Shown: one piece after another, positions 1-9,564 of the stretch
Layout of the letters: every line of letters begins with the position of its first letter
Numbering within the stretch: position 1 is the first letter of the stretch
NCBI RefSeq assembly: GCF_026241095.1
Contig: NZ_JAPFGB010000012.1
Location: 62,001 to 126,000, forward strand
DNA: 64,000 nt
Source: Saccharopolyspora sp. NFXS83
GTDB lineage: Bacteria > Actinomycetota > Actinomycetes > Mycobacteriales > Pseudonocardiaceae
Reading direction: 5' to 3'
Program-made: the position numbers and the translations under genes
The notes under the pieces: model-generated
Database searches by the model: none
What the model was told of the DNA's origin: nothing
The model's input: the letters and a program-made list of their open reading frames with translations, nothing else

Positions 1-226
1 ACTCCTCGGTGTGCAGCGCCGCCACGACGTACCCGAGCACCGCGCCGCGGCCTTCGACGACGAAGGCCAGTTCGGGGTGCAGCAACAGGTAGGGGTCGGC
101 GAAGACGTAGGCGGCCAGGTCCGGGTCGCGCAGGATGTGGTGCACGGGTTCGCCGCTGTCGCCGGTGGCCACGCAGATCCGGTGCACCGCCTCGGCGTCG
201 CGCGGACGCCAGCTGCGCACGATCAA
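1..226 (-). CDS. GNAT N-acetyltransferase, 5' part only (cut by window edge)
   Basis: The reading frame leaving the left edge translates to about 75 residues beginning (M)IVRSWRPRDAEAVHRIC, the usual first strand and helix of a GNAT acetyltransferase. Further on comes a strand ending in EGRGAVLGYVVAAL, which fits the motif C/D core. A TTG codon at 226 overlaps the recO stop (TTGA). A GGAG box lies 7 nt upstream of it inside the recO 3' end, so I chose TTG over the GTG at 220. The overlap suggests translational coupling to recO. The substrate cannot be told from the fragment. Confidence 0.75.
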   Translation of the reverse strand, partial: MIVRSWRPRDAEAVHRICVATGDSGEPVHHILRDPDLAAYVFADPYLLLHPELAFVVEGRGAVLGYVVAALHTEE

Positions 227-1044
227 CCGGTGGCTCCGTCCGCCGTCTCCGCGCTCGTGGTGTCGACGACCGCCGCGCGCTCCCGGATGATCTCGGGCAC
301 GGCCGAGCGGTGCTCCTGGCGTTCCACCAGCGGCAGCGAGCGCAGTTGCCGCTCCATGTGCCACTGCAGGTGCGCGGCGACGAGCCCGCTGCCCTCGCGG
401 CGCACCGCCTCGGTGCTCTGCTGGGCGCCGTCCCAATCGCCGTGCAGCAGGGCTTCCAGCAGCGGCAGCGTCTGCGGTGCGGGGCGCGCGGAGCCGGTGG
501 GCCGGCAGTCGACGCACATCGTCCCGCCGCCCTGCACGTTGAACGCGGCGTGCGGCCCGGCGCTGCCGCAGCGGGCGCATTCGCTGAGCGCGGGCGCCCA
601 GCCCGCGTAGTACATCGCGCGCAGCAGGAACGCGTCGAGCACCAGCGACGGGTCCCGCTCCCGCCCGGACAGCGCCCGCAGCGCGCCGGTGACCAGCAGG
701 TACAGCCGGAGCACGGGTTCGCCTTCTTCAGCGGCGAGCCGGTCGACGGTCTCCAGCACGGCGCAGCCCGCGGTGTAGCGCTGGTAGTCGTCGACGATGT
801 GCACGCCGAACGCGTCCAGCGTCTGCACCTGGGTGATCACGTCGAGGGTGCGCCCGGTGTGCAGCTGCACGTCGACGTGGCAGAACGGTTCGACGCGGGC
901 ACCGAAGCGCGAGGTGGTGCGGCGCACGCCCTTGGCGACTGCACGCACCTTCCCGTAGCGGCGGGTGAGCAGGGTGATGATCCGATCGGCCTCACCCAGC
1001 TTGTGCACCCGCAGCACGACGCCGGTATCCCGGTAGAGGCTCAC
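223..1044 (-). CDS. recO: DNA repair protein RecO
   Basis: The 273-residue protein has the family's full length. It begins with the OB-fold segment MSLYRDTGVVLRVHKLGEADRI, has the basic stretch KGVRRTTSRFGARVEPF, and carries a zinc-binding pair CARCG...CVDC near residues 157-179. RecO anneals ssDNA and helps RecR load RecA in RecF-pathway recombination and gap repair. The start is a GTG with no clear Shine-Dalgarno. A GACGAT hexamer 6 nt upstream could be a -10 box for a leaderless mRNA. It lies near era, as in many actinobacteria, and its 3' end overlaps the GNAT gene. Confidence 0.95.
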   Translation of the reverse strand: MSLYRDTGVVLRVHKLGEADRIITLLTRRYGKVRAVAKGVRRTTSRFGARVEPFCHVDVQLHTGRTLDVITQVQTLDAFGVHIVDDYQRYTAGCAVLETVDRLAAEEGEPVLRLYLLVTGALRALSGRERDPSLVLDAFLLRAMYYAGWAPALSECARCGSAGPHAAFNVQGGGTMCVDCRPTGSARPAPQTLPLLEALLHGDWDGAQQSTEAVRREGSGLVAAHLQWHMERQLRSLPLVERQEHRSAVPEIIRERAAVVDTTSAETADGATG

Positions 1045-1171
1045 GCGCCCATCGTCCCACTACCGGGCTACCCGACTGCTCCGGGTGAGCCGCTTGGCGC
1101 GAACGCAGGGTGCTCGCCGACGTCCGGCCGTGTCGAGCGGTCGATGCCGGATCGCGGCCGGGCTCAGGGCA

Positions 1172-1591
1172 TCAGACGTACAACGACGTGAACGGCGCGA
1201 ACGGGAGGTTGCGCACGACGGACCAGATCCCGAGCAGGACCAGGGCGGTCAGCGGCGACCAGCGCCAGTTCTCCCACGTCTTGACCTCGCGGCCCCGCCA
1301 CCTGCCGAGGGCCCAGCCCGTCCAGGACCACGCGAAGAACGGGATGAACAGCAGCGCGAGCGCGTTGTAGTGCAACGCGGGGAGCAGGTCCCCGTGCAAC
1401 AGGCTGTAGATCATGCGGGCGCAGCCGCAGCCGGGGCAGTCGAGTCCGAACAGCCATTTGACCGGGCACGGCGGCAGCGGGAACCCGGCGTCCGAGGTCG
1501 GATCGGCGAACCACACGGCCGCGAGGCCCGCGCCACCGATGAGCGCGGTGGCGGCGGGCAGCACCATCGCCCGCGACCGCGCGCTGATCAT
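1172..1591 (-). CDS. DUF2752 small membrane protein
   Basis: The 139-residue protein has an N-terminal hydrophobic helix (residues 10-27), the family's cysteine signature FGLDCPGCGCAR at about 48-59, and two more hydrophobic segments (about 75-92 and 113-123). DUF2752 proteins are small integral membrane proteins of unknown function. The ATG overlaps the stop of the upstream CD225 gene (ATGA), so the two are translationally coupled. The DUF2752 plus CD225 pairing recurs in actinobacteria, but no biochemical role is established. Confidence 0.8.
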   Translation of the reverse strand: MISARSRAMVLPAATALIGGAGLAAVWFADPTSDAGFPLPPCPVKWLFGLDCPGCGCARMIYSLLHGDLLPALHYNALALLFIPFFAWSWTGWALGRWRGREVKTWENWRWSPLTALVLLGIWSVVRNLPFAPFTSLYV

Positions 1592-2064
1592 GACCCGGCG
1601 ACTCCCGCGCCCACGATGGCGAACAGGAAGATGAAGTACCCGATGAAGAACAGGACGTAGAGGCCGAGGAACCCGGCCGCGACGAACACGCCGATCTTGC
1701 CCCACTTCTTCGCCTCGTCCGCGCTCTGCTGCGCGAGGTCGGGGCGGCCCTGCATCCACTGCGTGTTCACGTTCAGCGCTTTGATCAGCGCGGGGATGCC
1801 GAACGGCCAGCAAGCGATGATCGCACCGATCGCCCAGCCGAGGTTGTTGTTGATCGGCGCACCAGGTGCCAGACCGGCCTGGGCTTGCAGCGAAGCGGGG
1901 TTCGGCTGGCCGTAGCCCGCGGGCTGGTACGGCGGCGGCTGGACCTGGCCCGCTCGCGCCGGATCGGAGTGCGCGGGATAGGAACCGTACGGATCGGCCC
2001 CAGGCTGCCCGGTCTGCCCCGGGTCACCGATCGGGCCCGAAGCACCGGGATCGGGGTTGGTCAC
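1588..2064 (-). CDS. CD225/dispanin-like membrane protein 1
   Basis: The 158-residue protein has a Pro/Gly/Gln-rich, probably disordered N-terminus (1-70). It then has the CD225-type pattern: hydrophobic segment LGWAIGAIIACWPFGIPALI at about 75-95, an amphipathic loop with the conserved DEAKKWGKIG, and a second transmembrane helix at about 127-152. Eukaryotic relatives (IFITM proteins) change membrane curvature; the bacterial role is unknown. The start is GTG with AAAGGA upstream. It is a paralogue of the next gene upstream and overlaps the DUF2752 gene by 4 nt. Confidence 0.8.
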   Translation of the reverse strand: MTNPDPGASGPIGDPGQTGQPGADPYGSYPAHSDPARAGQVQPPPYQPAGYGQPNPASLQAQAGLAPGAPINNNLGWAIGAIIACWPFGIPALIKALNVNTQWMQGRPDLAQQSADEAKKWGKIGVFVAAGFLGLYVLFFIGYFIFLFAIVGAGVAGS

Positions 2065-2093
2065 GGGGGTCCTTTCATGGAGGAACGAAGCAA

Positions 2094-2120
2094 CGGCCTG
2101 CCGTCAACGACGGCAGGCCG
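2094..2120 (-). terminator. Hairpin between the two CD225 genes
   Basis: A perfect 12-bp inverted repeat (CGGCCTGCCGTC / GACGGCAGGCCG) with a 3-nt loop sits 7 nt after the stop of the second CD225 gene. On the minus strand it is followed by TTGC rather than a run of T. It could be a weak terminator or attenuator, or a 3'-end stabiliser that sets different levels of the two paralogues. Confidence 0.5.
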
Positions 2121-2127
2121 CATGACC

Positions 2128-2583
2128 TCAGTAACCGGACGTGCTGGCCGCACCACCGATGATGACGACGAAGATGATGACGTAGAACAGGATCAGCGCG
2201 GCCCAGAGGCTGGCACCGGCGATGATGCCGATCTTGCCCCACTTCTTGGCCTCATCGGCGGCTTCCTGCGCCTGCTGGGCCTGGCCCGACTGCCACAGCT
2301 GCTGGACCGAGGTGGCCTTGATCAGCGACGGGATCGCGAACGGCCAGCACAGGAAGATGGATCCGATGCCCCAGCCGATGTTGTTGTTCGGCGGGCCGCC
2401 CGCGCCGTAACCGGGCTGGCCGTAAGGCTGCTGACCGTACGGCGCCTGCCCGTAGGGCTGAGCCGGCTGCGGACCGGACTGCGGGTACTGCCCGCCCGGC
2501 TGAGGCTGCTGACCATAGGGCTGCTGGCCGTGGGGCTGCTGCGGGTTCGGCCCCGAGGGCGGGCCGCCGTACGGATTCGTCAC
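2128..2583 (-). CDS. CD225/dispanin-like membrane protein 2
   Basis: The 151-residue protein has the same architecture as its downstream neighbour. It has a low-complexity N-terminus rich in QQPYGQ-type repeats (about 10-65), then NNNIGWGIGSIFLCWPFAIP, then DEAKKWGKIG, then a C-terminal transmembrane helix. The shared NNN(I/L)GW and DEAKKWGKIG blocks show tandem duplication. The GTG start has TAAGGA 7 nt upstream. It is probably the first gene of a three-gene unit (this, CD225 protein 1, DUF2752). The function is unknown. Confidence 0.8.
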   Translation of the reverse strand: MTNPYGGPPSGPNPQQPHGQQPYGQQPQPGGQYPQSGPQPAQPYGQAPYGQQPYGQPGYGAGGPPNNNIGWGIGSIFLCWPFAIPSLIKATSVQQLWQSGQAQQAQEAADEAKKWGKIGIIAGASLWAALILFYVIIFVVIIGGAASTSGY

Positions 2584-2712
2584 GGTGGTTCCTTAGTTCG
2601 ATTCCCAGAAAGTCGTGTCGGTCGCGCGGCTAGCGCGACGACCTGAGCAGGAACGTAATCGAGAGGAACGTTCCCCGATGGCGTTTCCGGAAAATCCGCG
2701 GCGAACTTGTGA

Positions 2713-3636
2713 TCAGAACCCCAGCTTGCGCAGTTGCCGCGGGTCGCGCTGCCAGTCCTTGGCCACCTTGACGTGCAAGTCCAGGTAGATCTTGCTGCCC
2801 AGCAGCCGCTGGATGTGCTGGCGCGCCTGCGATCCGACCTCGCGCAGCCGCTCGCCCTTGCGCCCGATCACGATCGACTTCTGGCTCTGCCGCTCCACGT
2901 AGACGATCGCGTGCACGTCGACCAGGTCGTCGCGTCCTTCGCGCTGGTTCATCTCCTCGATGCTCACCGCGAGCGAGTGCGGGAGTTCGTCGCGGACGCC
3001 TTCCAAGGCGGCTTCACGGATCATCTCCGCGATCAGCGTCTCCTCGGGCTCATCGGTGAGCTCGCCGTCCGGGTACAGCTGCGGCCCCTCCGGCAGGTGT
3101 CCCACGAGCAGGTCGCCCAGGGTGTCCATCTGGTAGGAGTCGACCGCGGAAACCGGCACCAGGTCGGCGAATTCCATCAGCTGCTGCAGCGCGAGCAGCT
3201 GCTCGGCGACCTGCTGCTTGGTGGCCAGGTCCGTCTTGGTGATCACGCCGAGCACCGGGGTGCGGCGGGCGACCTTGGCGAGCTGCTCGGCGATGAACTT
3301 GTCGCCGGGGCCGACCTTCTGGTCCGCGGGCACGCAGAAACCGACCACGTCCACTTCGGACCAGGTCTCGTAGACCAGGTCGTTGAGCCGCTGCCCGAGC
3401 AGCGTGCGCGGCCGGTGCAGTCCCGGCGTGTCCACGATGATCAGCTGCGCGTCGGGCCGGTGCACGATGCCGCGGATCGCGTGCCGGGTGGTCTGCGGCT
3501 TGCTGGAGGTGATCGCCACCTTCGAGCCGACGAGGCTGTTGGTCAGCGTGGATTTGCCCGCGTTGGGGCGGCCGACGAAGCAGGCGAACCCGGAACGGTG
3601 CTCATCGGCGGAACCTGCGTCTGGAGTGCTGCTCAC
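2713..3636 (-). CDS. era: GTPase Era
   Basis: Era binds the 3' end of 16S rRNA and assists 30S assembly. The protein has the G1 P-loop GRPNAGKS (about residues 22-29), the G2 region with TTRHAIRGI, G3 DTPG, G4 TKTD, and a C-terminal KH domain with IVIGRKGERLREVG. I chose GTG at 3636 (307 aa) rather than the GTG at 3660, because it matches the usual short Era N-terminus and has a GACAAT hexamer 6 nt upstream. The order phoH-ybeY-CNNM-deaminase-like-era matches mycobacteria. Confidence 0.95.
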   Translation of the reverse strand: MSSTPDAGSADEHRSGFACFVGRPNAGKSTLTNSLVGSKVAITSSKPQTTRHAIRGIVHRPDAQLIIVDTPGLHRPRTLLGQRLNDLVYETWSEVDVVGFCVPADQKVGPGDKFIAEQLAKVARRTPVLGVITKTDLATKQQVAEQLLALQQLMEFADLVPVSAVDSYQMDTLGDLLVGHLPEGPQLYPDGELTDEPEETLIAEMIREAALEGVRDELPHSLAVSIEEMNQREGRDDLVDVHAIVYVERQSQKSIVIGRKGERLREVGSQARQHIQRLLGSKIYLDLHVKVAKDWQRDPRQLRKLGF

Positions 3637-3683
3637 CCGCCCATTGTCACCGCCGGGCACGCCCGCGGACGAACCGGCCCTGT

Positions 3684-4041
3684 TCAGCGCAGCACTCCGG
3701 CGACCGCACCGCTCGCGTCGGCGCGCAGCACCGGAGCGGACGGGGCGAGGTCGCGCACGGCGGCGACGGAGTCGGCGGAGACCTCGGCCGAGTCGGTGAC
3801 CACCGCGGCGGCCTCCAGACCTTCGGCGCCGCTGGCGACCGCGGTGGCGACCGCCACCTGCAACGCGGTCAGCCGCAGCGAGGCCAGCTCCACCGTGCAG
3901 CCCGCGTAGGTCCGGCCGTCGGTGTCGCGCACGGCGGCTCCTTCGGCGGCGCCGATGCGCGCGCGGGCCGAGCGGGCCAGCGTCACGATCTTGGCGTCCT
4001 CCGGGTCGAGTTCCTGCGGTGCCGCGGATTCCTGCACTTGC

Positions 4042-4049
<8 letters not shown>
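3684..4049 (-). CDS. Cytidine deaminase-fold protein lacking the zinc site
   Basis: This 121-residue protein keeps the cytidine deaminase landmark GRTYAGCTVELASLRLTALQ, but the zinc motifs are gone. The position of the catalytic C/H-A-E holds Leu-Arg-Leu-Thr and there is no PCxxC. It is therefore not expected to deaminate cytidine. Mycobacteria have a similar protein at the same place between era and the CBS-domain gene. I preferred the GTG at 4049 to the ATG at 4076 because AGGAAGGAAG lies about 8 nt before it. That gives an 8-nt overlap with the CNNM stop. A ribosome-related role is only a guess from the neighbours. Confidence 0.75.
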
Positions 4050-5367
<1,318 letters not shown>

Positions 5368-5493
5368 GAACACGATCTCCGCCTTCTCACCCCGCGAAGC
5401 CCGCACCCGGCCGGCCCGCCCGTCGTCGTCCTGTTCCGCTCAACGGCGGCACTGCTCGTGCGCGGCGCACGAGCCTTCGCGCGCGGCACCGCT

Positions 5494-6051
5494 TCAGTCG
5501 CGCGGGACGTCGGGCTCGGCGCCCTGATCCAGTCCCACGGCCCCCAGCACCCGGTTGTCCGCGTCGCGCTGCGCGGCGGCGCGCTCCGCCTCGTCCCGGG
5601 CCGTCCGGTAGTCGGCGAGGATCCGGTTCTGCAGCCCGAACATCTCGCGCTCCTCCTCCGGCTCGGCGTGGTCGTAGCCGAGCAGGTGCAGCACGCCGTG
5701 CACGGTGAGCAAGTGCAGCTCGTCGATCAGGGCGTGACCGGCCTTGCGCGCCTGGTCCTTCGCGAACGCCGGGCACAGCACGATGTCGCCGAGCAGCGCC
5801 GGGCCGGACCCGACCGCGTCCGGACGGCGCGACGAGTCGTACTCGTCCATCGGGAAGGCCATCACGTCGGTCGGACCGGGCAGGTCCATCCAGCGCTCGT
5901 GCAGGTCGGACATCACGTTCAGCTCGACCAGGACGATGGACAGCTCGGCGAGCTGGCTCACGCTCATCCGGTCCAGCGCGTAGCGGGCCACGGCGACGAT
6001 GGTTCCCTCGTCGACCTCGACCCCGGATTCGTTGGCGATCTCAATGCTCAT
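5494..6051 (-). CDS. ybeY: Endoribonuclease YbeY
   Basis: YbeY is a single-strand endoribonuclease that acts in 16S rRNA 3'-end maturation and ribosome quality control. The 185-residue protein has the zinc signature [11 protein letters not shown] (family H-x3-H-x5-H pattern) at about residues 118-128, and [10 protein letters not shown] upstream of it. The tail beyond residue 145 is charged and longer than in E. coli, as is usual in actinobacteria. The ATG overlaps the phoH stop (ATGA), so the two are coupled. Confidence 0.95.
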   Translation of the reverse strand: MSIEIANESGVEVDEGTIVAVARYALDRMSVSQLAELSIVLVELNVMSDLHERWMDLPGPTDVMAFPMDEYDSSRRPDAVGSGPALLGDIVLCPAFAKDQARKAGHALIDELHLLTVHGVLHLLGYDHAEPEEEREMFGLQNRILADYRTARDEAERAAAQRDADNRVLGAVGLDQGAEPDVPRD

Positions 6052-7235
6052 GCGTGTTCCCGGAACTGACCGCCGCGACCGGAGCGGCGCGTGAACTGCT
6101 CGGAGTCCGCGTCCTGCTCGGCCTGCCAGCGATCGTAGGCGTTGACAATGTCGGTGACCAGCCGGTGACGTACGACGTCCCCGCTGTCGAGCACGGCGAA
6201 GTGCACGTCGTCGACCCCGTCGAGGATCTCGCGCACGACCTTCAGGCCGCTGCGCTGCCCACCGGGCAGGTCGACCTGGGTGACGTCGCCGGTGACCACG
6301 ACGCGGGAGCCGAACCCGAGCCGGGTCAGGAACATCTTCATCTGCTCCGGCGTGGTGTTCTGCGCCTCGTCGAGGATGATGAAGGCGTCGTTGAGGGTGC
6401 GCCCGCGCATGTACGCCAGCGGGGCCACCTCGATCGTGCCCGCCTGGGTGAGCCGCGGCACCGACTCGGGGTCGATCATGTCGTGCAGCGCGTCGTACAA
6501 CGGCCGCAGGTACGGATCGATCTTCTCGTAGAGCGTGCCCGGCAGGTACCCGAGCCGCTCCCCCGCCTCGACGGCAGGCCGGGTGAGGATGATCCGGTTG
6601 ACCTGCTTGGACTGCAAGGCCTGCACGGCCTTCGCCATCGCCAAGTAGGTCTTGCCGGTGCCCGCCGGCCCGATGCCGAACACCACGGTGTTCTGGTCGA
6701 TCGCGTCGACGTAGTGCTTCTGGTTCAGCGTCTTCGGGCGGATGATGCGACCGCGCCGGGACAGGATGTCCAGGCTGAGCACGTCGGCGGGTGATTCGCC
6801 GTCGTCGGCGGAGAGCATGTCCACCACGCGGCGCACGGCGTCCGGCCCCGGCTGGCCGCCCTTGTCCACCATCGCGATGAGCTCGGCGAACACCCGTTCC
6901 CCGAAGGCGACGTCGCCGGGGTCGCCGGTCAACGTGACCTCGTTGCCGCGCACGTGCACGTCGGCCACGAGGAGTTCTTCGACGGCCCGGAGGTTCGCGT
7001 CGCGGGTGCCCACGAGGGCGAGCACCGCGCTGTCCGGAACGGTGACCTTCGACTGGACGGGCCGGTCCTGCGGCCGGTTCTGCTGCGCGGACAGGCGCTG
7101 GGCGGAGAGGTCCGGCTCCGACGCCGTGCCGTTGCGCGCGGTCCCGTCCGGCGTTGCGCTGCCCTGCTGGTTCTCAACGTCCCTGGACTGCTGTTGTCCG
7201 GACTGGGCGGATCCACCCGCTGCGATTCCGGCCAC
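6048..7235 (-). CDS. phoH: PhoH family ATPase
   Basis: PhoH proteins are P-loop ATPases linked to RNA metabolism and usually encoded beside ybeY. The sequence shows Walker A GPAGTGKT (about 189-196 from the chosen start), Walker [10 protein letters not shown], and sensor-like [13 protein letters not shown]. The N-terminal 100 residues are Gln/Ser-rich and poorly conserved. The start is uncertain. A TTG at 7355 overlaps the HIT stop, but its GAAGGG has no spacing. The GTG at 7235 gives 395 residues, closer to the family's roughly 350. Confidence 0.88.
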   Translation of the reverse strand: MAGIAAGGSAQSGQQQSRDVENQQGSATPDGTARNGTASEPDLSAQRLSAQQNRPQDRPVQSKVTVPDSAVLALVGTRDANLRAVEELLVADVHVRGNEVTLTGDPGDVAFGERVFAELIAMVDKGGQPGPDAVRRVVDMLSADDGESPADVLSLDILSRRGRIIRPKTLNQKHYVDAIDQNTVVFGIGPAGTGKTYLAMAKAVQALQSKQVNRIILTRPAVEAGERLGYLPGTLYEKIDPYLRPLYDALHDMIDPESVPRLTQAGTIEVAPLAYMRGRTLNDAFIILDEAQNTTPEQMKMFLTRLGFGSRVVVTGDVTQVDLPGGQRSGLKVVREILDGVDDVHFAVLDSGDVVRHRLVTDIVNAYDRWQAEQDADSEQFTRRSGRGGQFREHA

Positions 7236-7351
7236 GTGTGTTCGGGCCTGCTTTCTGCGCTCGGCGCGCGAAGTCGGTCGTTTCTTCCTGCTCTCGATGG
7301 TAGAGCAACCGGCAACGCGGTCGCGTCGCCATTCCTGCCCTCCCCACCCGG

Positions 7352-7723
7352 TCAACCCTTCAGCGGGCCGCCCGTGAGCCCGCCGAGCGGCTCGCCGCCG
7401 AGCAGGTGCAGGTGCACGTGGAAGATGGTCTGGCCGGCGTCGGCGTTGGTGTTGAACAGCAGCCGGTATCCGGACTCGGCGATGCCTTCGCGCTCGGCGA
7501 TGTCACTGGCGACGCGCACGAGTTCGGCGAGCAGGTCCGGCTCGGCGGCGGCGAGCTCGGCCGCGTTGCGGTAGCGCGTCTTCGGCACGACCAGCACGTG
7601 GGTCGTCGCCTGCGGGTTGATGTCGCGGATCGCGAGCACCCGCTCGCCGTCGTGCACGACGTCCGCGGGGATCTCCCCGGCGATGATGCGCAGGAACAGG
7701 GAATCCAGGTCGCTGTCGGTCAT
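7352..7723 (-). CDS. HIT family nucleotide-binding protein
   Basis: The 123-residue protein carries the histidine triad in HVHLHLLGG near its C-terminus, and the family N-terminus SLFLRIIAGEIPADVVHDGERVLAIRDI. HIT proteins hydrolyse nucleotide phosphoramidates (HinT-like). The ATG at 7723 follows a TAGCCT box by 7 nt, implying a leaderless mRNA; an upstream in-frame start would lie inside that box. A HIT gene just upstream of phoH is the common actinobacterial order. Confidence 0.92.
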   Translation of the reverse strand: MTDSDLDSLFLRIIAGEIPADVVHDGERVLAIRDINPQATTHVLVVPKTRYRNAAELAAAEPDLLAELVRVASDIAEREGIAESGYRLLFNTNADAGQTIFHVHLHLLGGEPLGGLTGGPLKG

Positions 7724-7730
7724 GCCGGGA

Positions 7731-7736
7731 AGGCTA
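7731..7736 (-). promoter_or_regulatory. -10 box (TAGCCT) for leaderless HIT mRNA
   Basis: On the minus strand TAGCCT is followed by 7 nt and then ATG, which puts the transcription start at or next to the A of the ATG. No Shine-Dalgarno is present. Confidence 0.5.
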
Positions 7737-7810
7737 TCCGCGCACCCGGCGCCCCGGACTTCCACCCGCCGTCTTCGGGGGCGGGCCTTGACCGCCTCCG
7801 CGGCACGGGC

Positions 7811-7962
7811 CTGTCAGCGAGGAAGCCGCTGAGCGGCCACCCCGGACACCGGCACCGCCGCGGTTTCTCAGCGGCTCCCGCGCGAGGACATCGTTTCCTC
7901 GTGGCGGAGCAACTGGTGACATCGGTCCCGCAGCGAGGAAGCCGGTGAGGTTCCGCCGAGCA
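7811..7962 (+). repeat. Dispersed intergenic repeat, copy A (long)
   Basis: It starts with a TCAGCGAGGAAGCCGCTGAG hairpin-like block, passes through CCGGCACCGCCGCGG and GCGAGGACA blocks, and ends with GGTGAGGTTCCGC (7944-7956). The same blocks in the same order occur at 23958-24118, a shortened inverted copy at 14982-15066, and the end block alone at 41172-41202. All copies are intergenic. Confidence 0.65.
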
Positions 7963-7992
7963 GGTCCGGCGAGGAAGCTCCCCGAGCCGGGT

Positions 7993-8068
7993 GCCGCGCC
8001 GTAGTGGGGCTGGGGGTGGCCCGGCTACGGCGCGGCCTCGCCGGACCGAGGGGGGAGTGTCCGGCGAG
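7993..8068. other. Two tandem strong hairpins (possible structured RNA or terminator)
   Basis: GCCGCGCCGTAG (7993-8004) pairs perfectly with CTACGGCGCGGC (8025-8036). Directly beside it CTCGCCGGAC (8037-8046) pairs perfectly with GTCCGGCGAG (8059-8068). Shorter GAGC/GCTC and CTCG/CGAG stems follow within 35 nt. There is no T run on either strand. They lie about 255 nt past the dnaJ stop, so they could terminate the hrcA-dnaJ transcript or belong to a small RNA. Confidence 0.5.
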
Positions 8069-8322
8069 CGCCCGGTTGGGCTCGCTGTGCGAGCTACCTG
8101 AGGCGGTGAACCCGTGACCCTCAGGCATCAGAACCACCGTAACCCCGCGTCATCCCTGCGCGCTAGAAAACGCACGAACGCGTGGCCATTACTCCGATTC
8201 AGTGACGCGATTGTCGCCGAAAGTACCCGAACGGCGGTCGCCACCGGGCCTGGTCAGGCGCCTCGCCGAGGCGGAGCGGAACCAGGACCGGCGGCGACCG
8301 GCCTCCAGATCACGATCGGGAC

Positions 8323-9501
8323 TCAGCGGTGCCCGAAGGACTTGAAGCGGGAGAAGAGCCCCTGCCGCTGGCCGTTCCCGTTCGCGGTCACCGTCGGCTC
8401 CGGCTGCTCCTCGCCGCGCAGCGTCGCCAGCTGGCGCAGCAGCTCGATCTGCTCCTCGTCGAGCCGCGTCGGCACCTGCACGTCGAGGTGCACGTGCAGA
8501 TCGCCGTGCCCGCTGACCCGCCCGTTGGAACGCAGCTTCGGCAGGCCGCGGCCGGTGAGCACGTGCTCGGTGCCCGGCTGGGTGCCCGGCTCCACGGTGA
8601 GCTCCTCGGTGTCGTCGAGCGTGTCCAGCGTCAGCACCGTGCCCAGCGCGGCGGCCGTCATCGGCACCTCGACGTTGCAGTGCAGGTCCGCGCCGTCCCG
8701 GATGAACCGCTCGTGCGGCTGCTCCTCGACCTCGACGAACAGGTCGCCCGCCGGGCCACCGCCCGGGCCGACCTCGCCCTCACCGGCCAGCCGCACCCGC
8801 ATGCCGTCGCCGACCCCCGCGGGGATCTTGACGGTGATCGTCCGGCGCTCGCGCACCCGGCCGTCGCCGCTGCACTGCTGGCACGGATCGGTGATGACCT
8901 CGCCGAAGCCGCGGCACACCGGGCAGGGGCGCGACGTCATGACCTGGCCCAAGAAGGAGCGCTGCACCGACTGCACCTCGCCGCGGCCACCGCAGGTGTC
9001 GCAGGTCGACGGCGCGCTGCCGACGCGCGAACCGCCGCCGTCGCAGGAGTCGCAGAGCACCGCGGTGTCCACGGTGATGTCCCGGTTGACCCCGCTGGCG
9101 CACTCCTCCAGCGTCAGCTCCAGCCGGAGCAGCGCGTCGGAGCCCGGCTGCACGCGGCTGCGCGGGCCGCGCCCGCCACCTCCACCGCCGCCGGAGCCGC
9201 CGAAGAAGGCGTCCATGATGTCGCCGAGGCCGCCGAATCCGGCGAACGGATCACCACCGCCCATGCCGCCGTCGCCGCCGCCCTGGGACAGCGGGTCGCC
9301 GCCGAGATCCACGACCTGGCGCTTCTTCGGATCGGACAGCACCTCGTAGGCGGTCGTCACCTCACGGAACCGCTCCTGGGCGTTGGCCTCCTGGTTCACG
9401 TCGGGGTGCAATTCCCTGGCGAGCTTGCGGTAAGCGCGCTTGATCTGCTCCGGCGTAGCGTCCTTGGCCACCCCGAGGGTCCCGTAATAGTCCCTGGCCA
9501 C
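8323..9501 (-). CDS. dnaJ: Chaperone DnaJ (DnaJ2 type)
   Basis: DnaJ delivers substrates to DnaK and stimulates its ATPase. The 392-residue protein has the J domain with the HPD motif (residues 32-34), a Gly-rich linker (about 70-112), and four CxxCxGxG-type zinc repeats ([32 protein letters not shown]). The C-terminal substrate domains include [23 protein letters not shown] start has GAGGAAG about 10 nt upstream. It lies directly downstream of hrcA with a 63-nt gap, the typical heat-shock pair for the second actinobacterial DnaJ. Confidence 0.95.
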   Translation of the reverse strand: MARDYYGTLGVAKDATPEQIKRAYRKLARELHPDVNQEANAQERFREVTTAYEVLSDPKKRQVVDLGGDPLSQGGGDGGMGGGDPFAGFGGLGDIMDAFFGGSGGGGGGGRGPRSRVQPGSDALLRLELTLEECASGVNRDITVDTAVLCDSCDGGGSRVGSAPSTCDTCGGRGEVQSVQRSFLGQVMTSRPCPVCRGFGEVITDPCQQCSGDGRVRERRTITVKIPAGVGDGMRVRLAGEGEVGPGGGPAGDLFVEVEEQPHERFIRDGADLHCNVEVPMTAAALGTVLTLDTLDDTEELTVEPGTQPGTEHVLTGRGLPKLRSNGRVSGHGDLHVHLDVQVPTRLDEEQIELLRQLATLRGEEQPEPTVTANGNGQRQGLFSRFKSFGHR

Positions 9502-9564
9502 CTGTGCGATCTTCCTCTGCTAGGTCTGCGAGTTCACGTGGACGAGTGATCGTCCGGCTAGGCG

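Larger units (their letters stand above)
7724..8322. other. Structured spacer between the HIT gene and dnaJ; no gene seen
   Basis: About 600 nt without a credible gene. Frames here give Pro/Ser/Arg-rich translations with no family signature. The rsmE gene (16S rRNA U1498 methyltransferase), which follows dnaJ in Mycobacterium and Streptomyces, is absent, and I saw no remnant of it. The spacer holds a long copy of a dispersed repeat and two adjacent strong hairpins, listed separately. Confidence 0.7.

Noticed and set aside
2590-2610. GTTCGATTCC resembling a tRNA T-loop
   Set aside because: The flanking bases do not form a T stem, and no acceptor, D or anticodon arms are present.
7868-8137. 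89-codon minus-strand frame in the HIT-dnaJ spacer, considered as an rsmE remnant
   Set aside because: The translation is Pro/Ser/Arg-rich and has no SPOUT methyltransferase knot motif; it runs through the repeat and hairpins.
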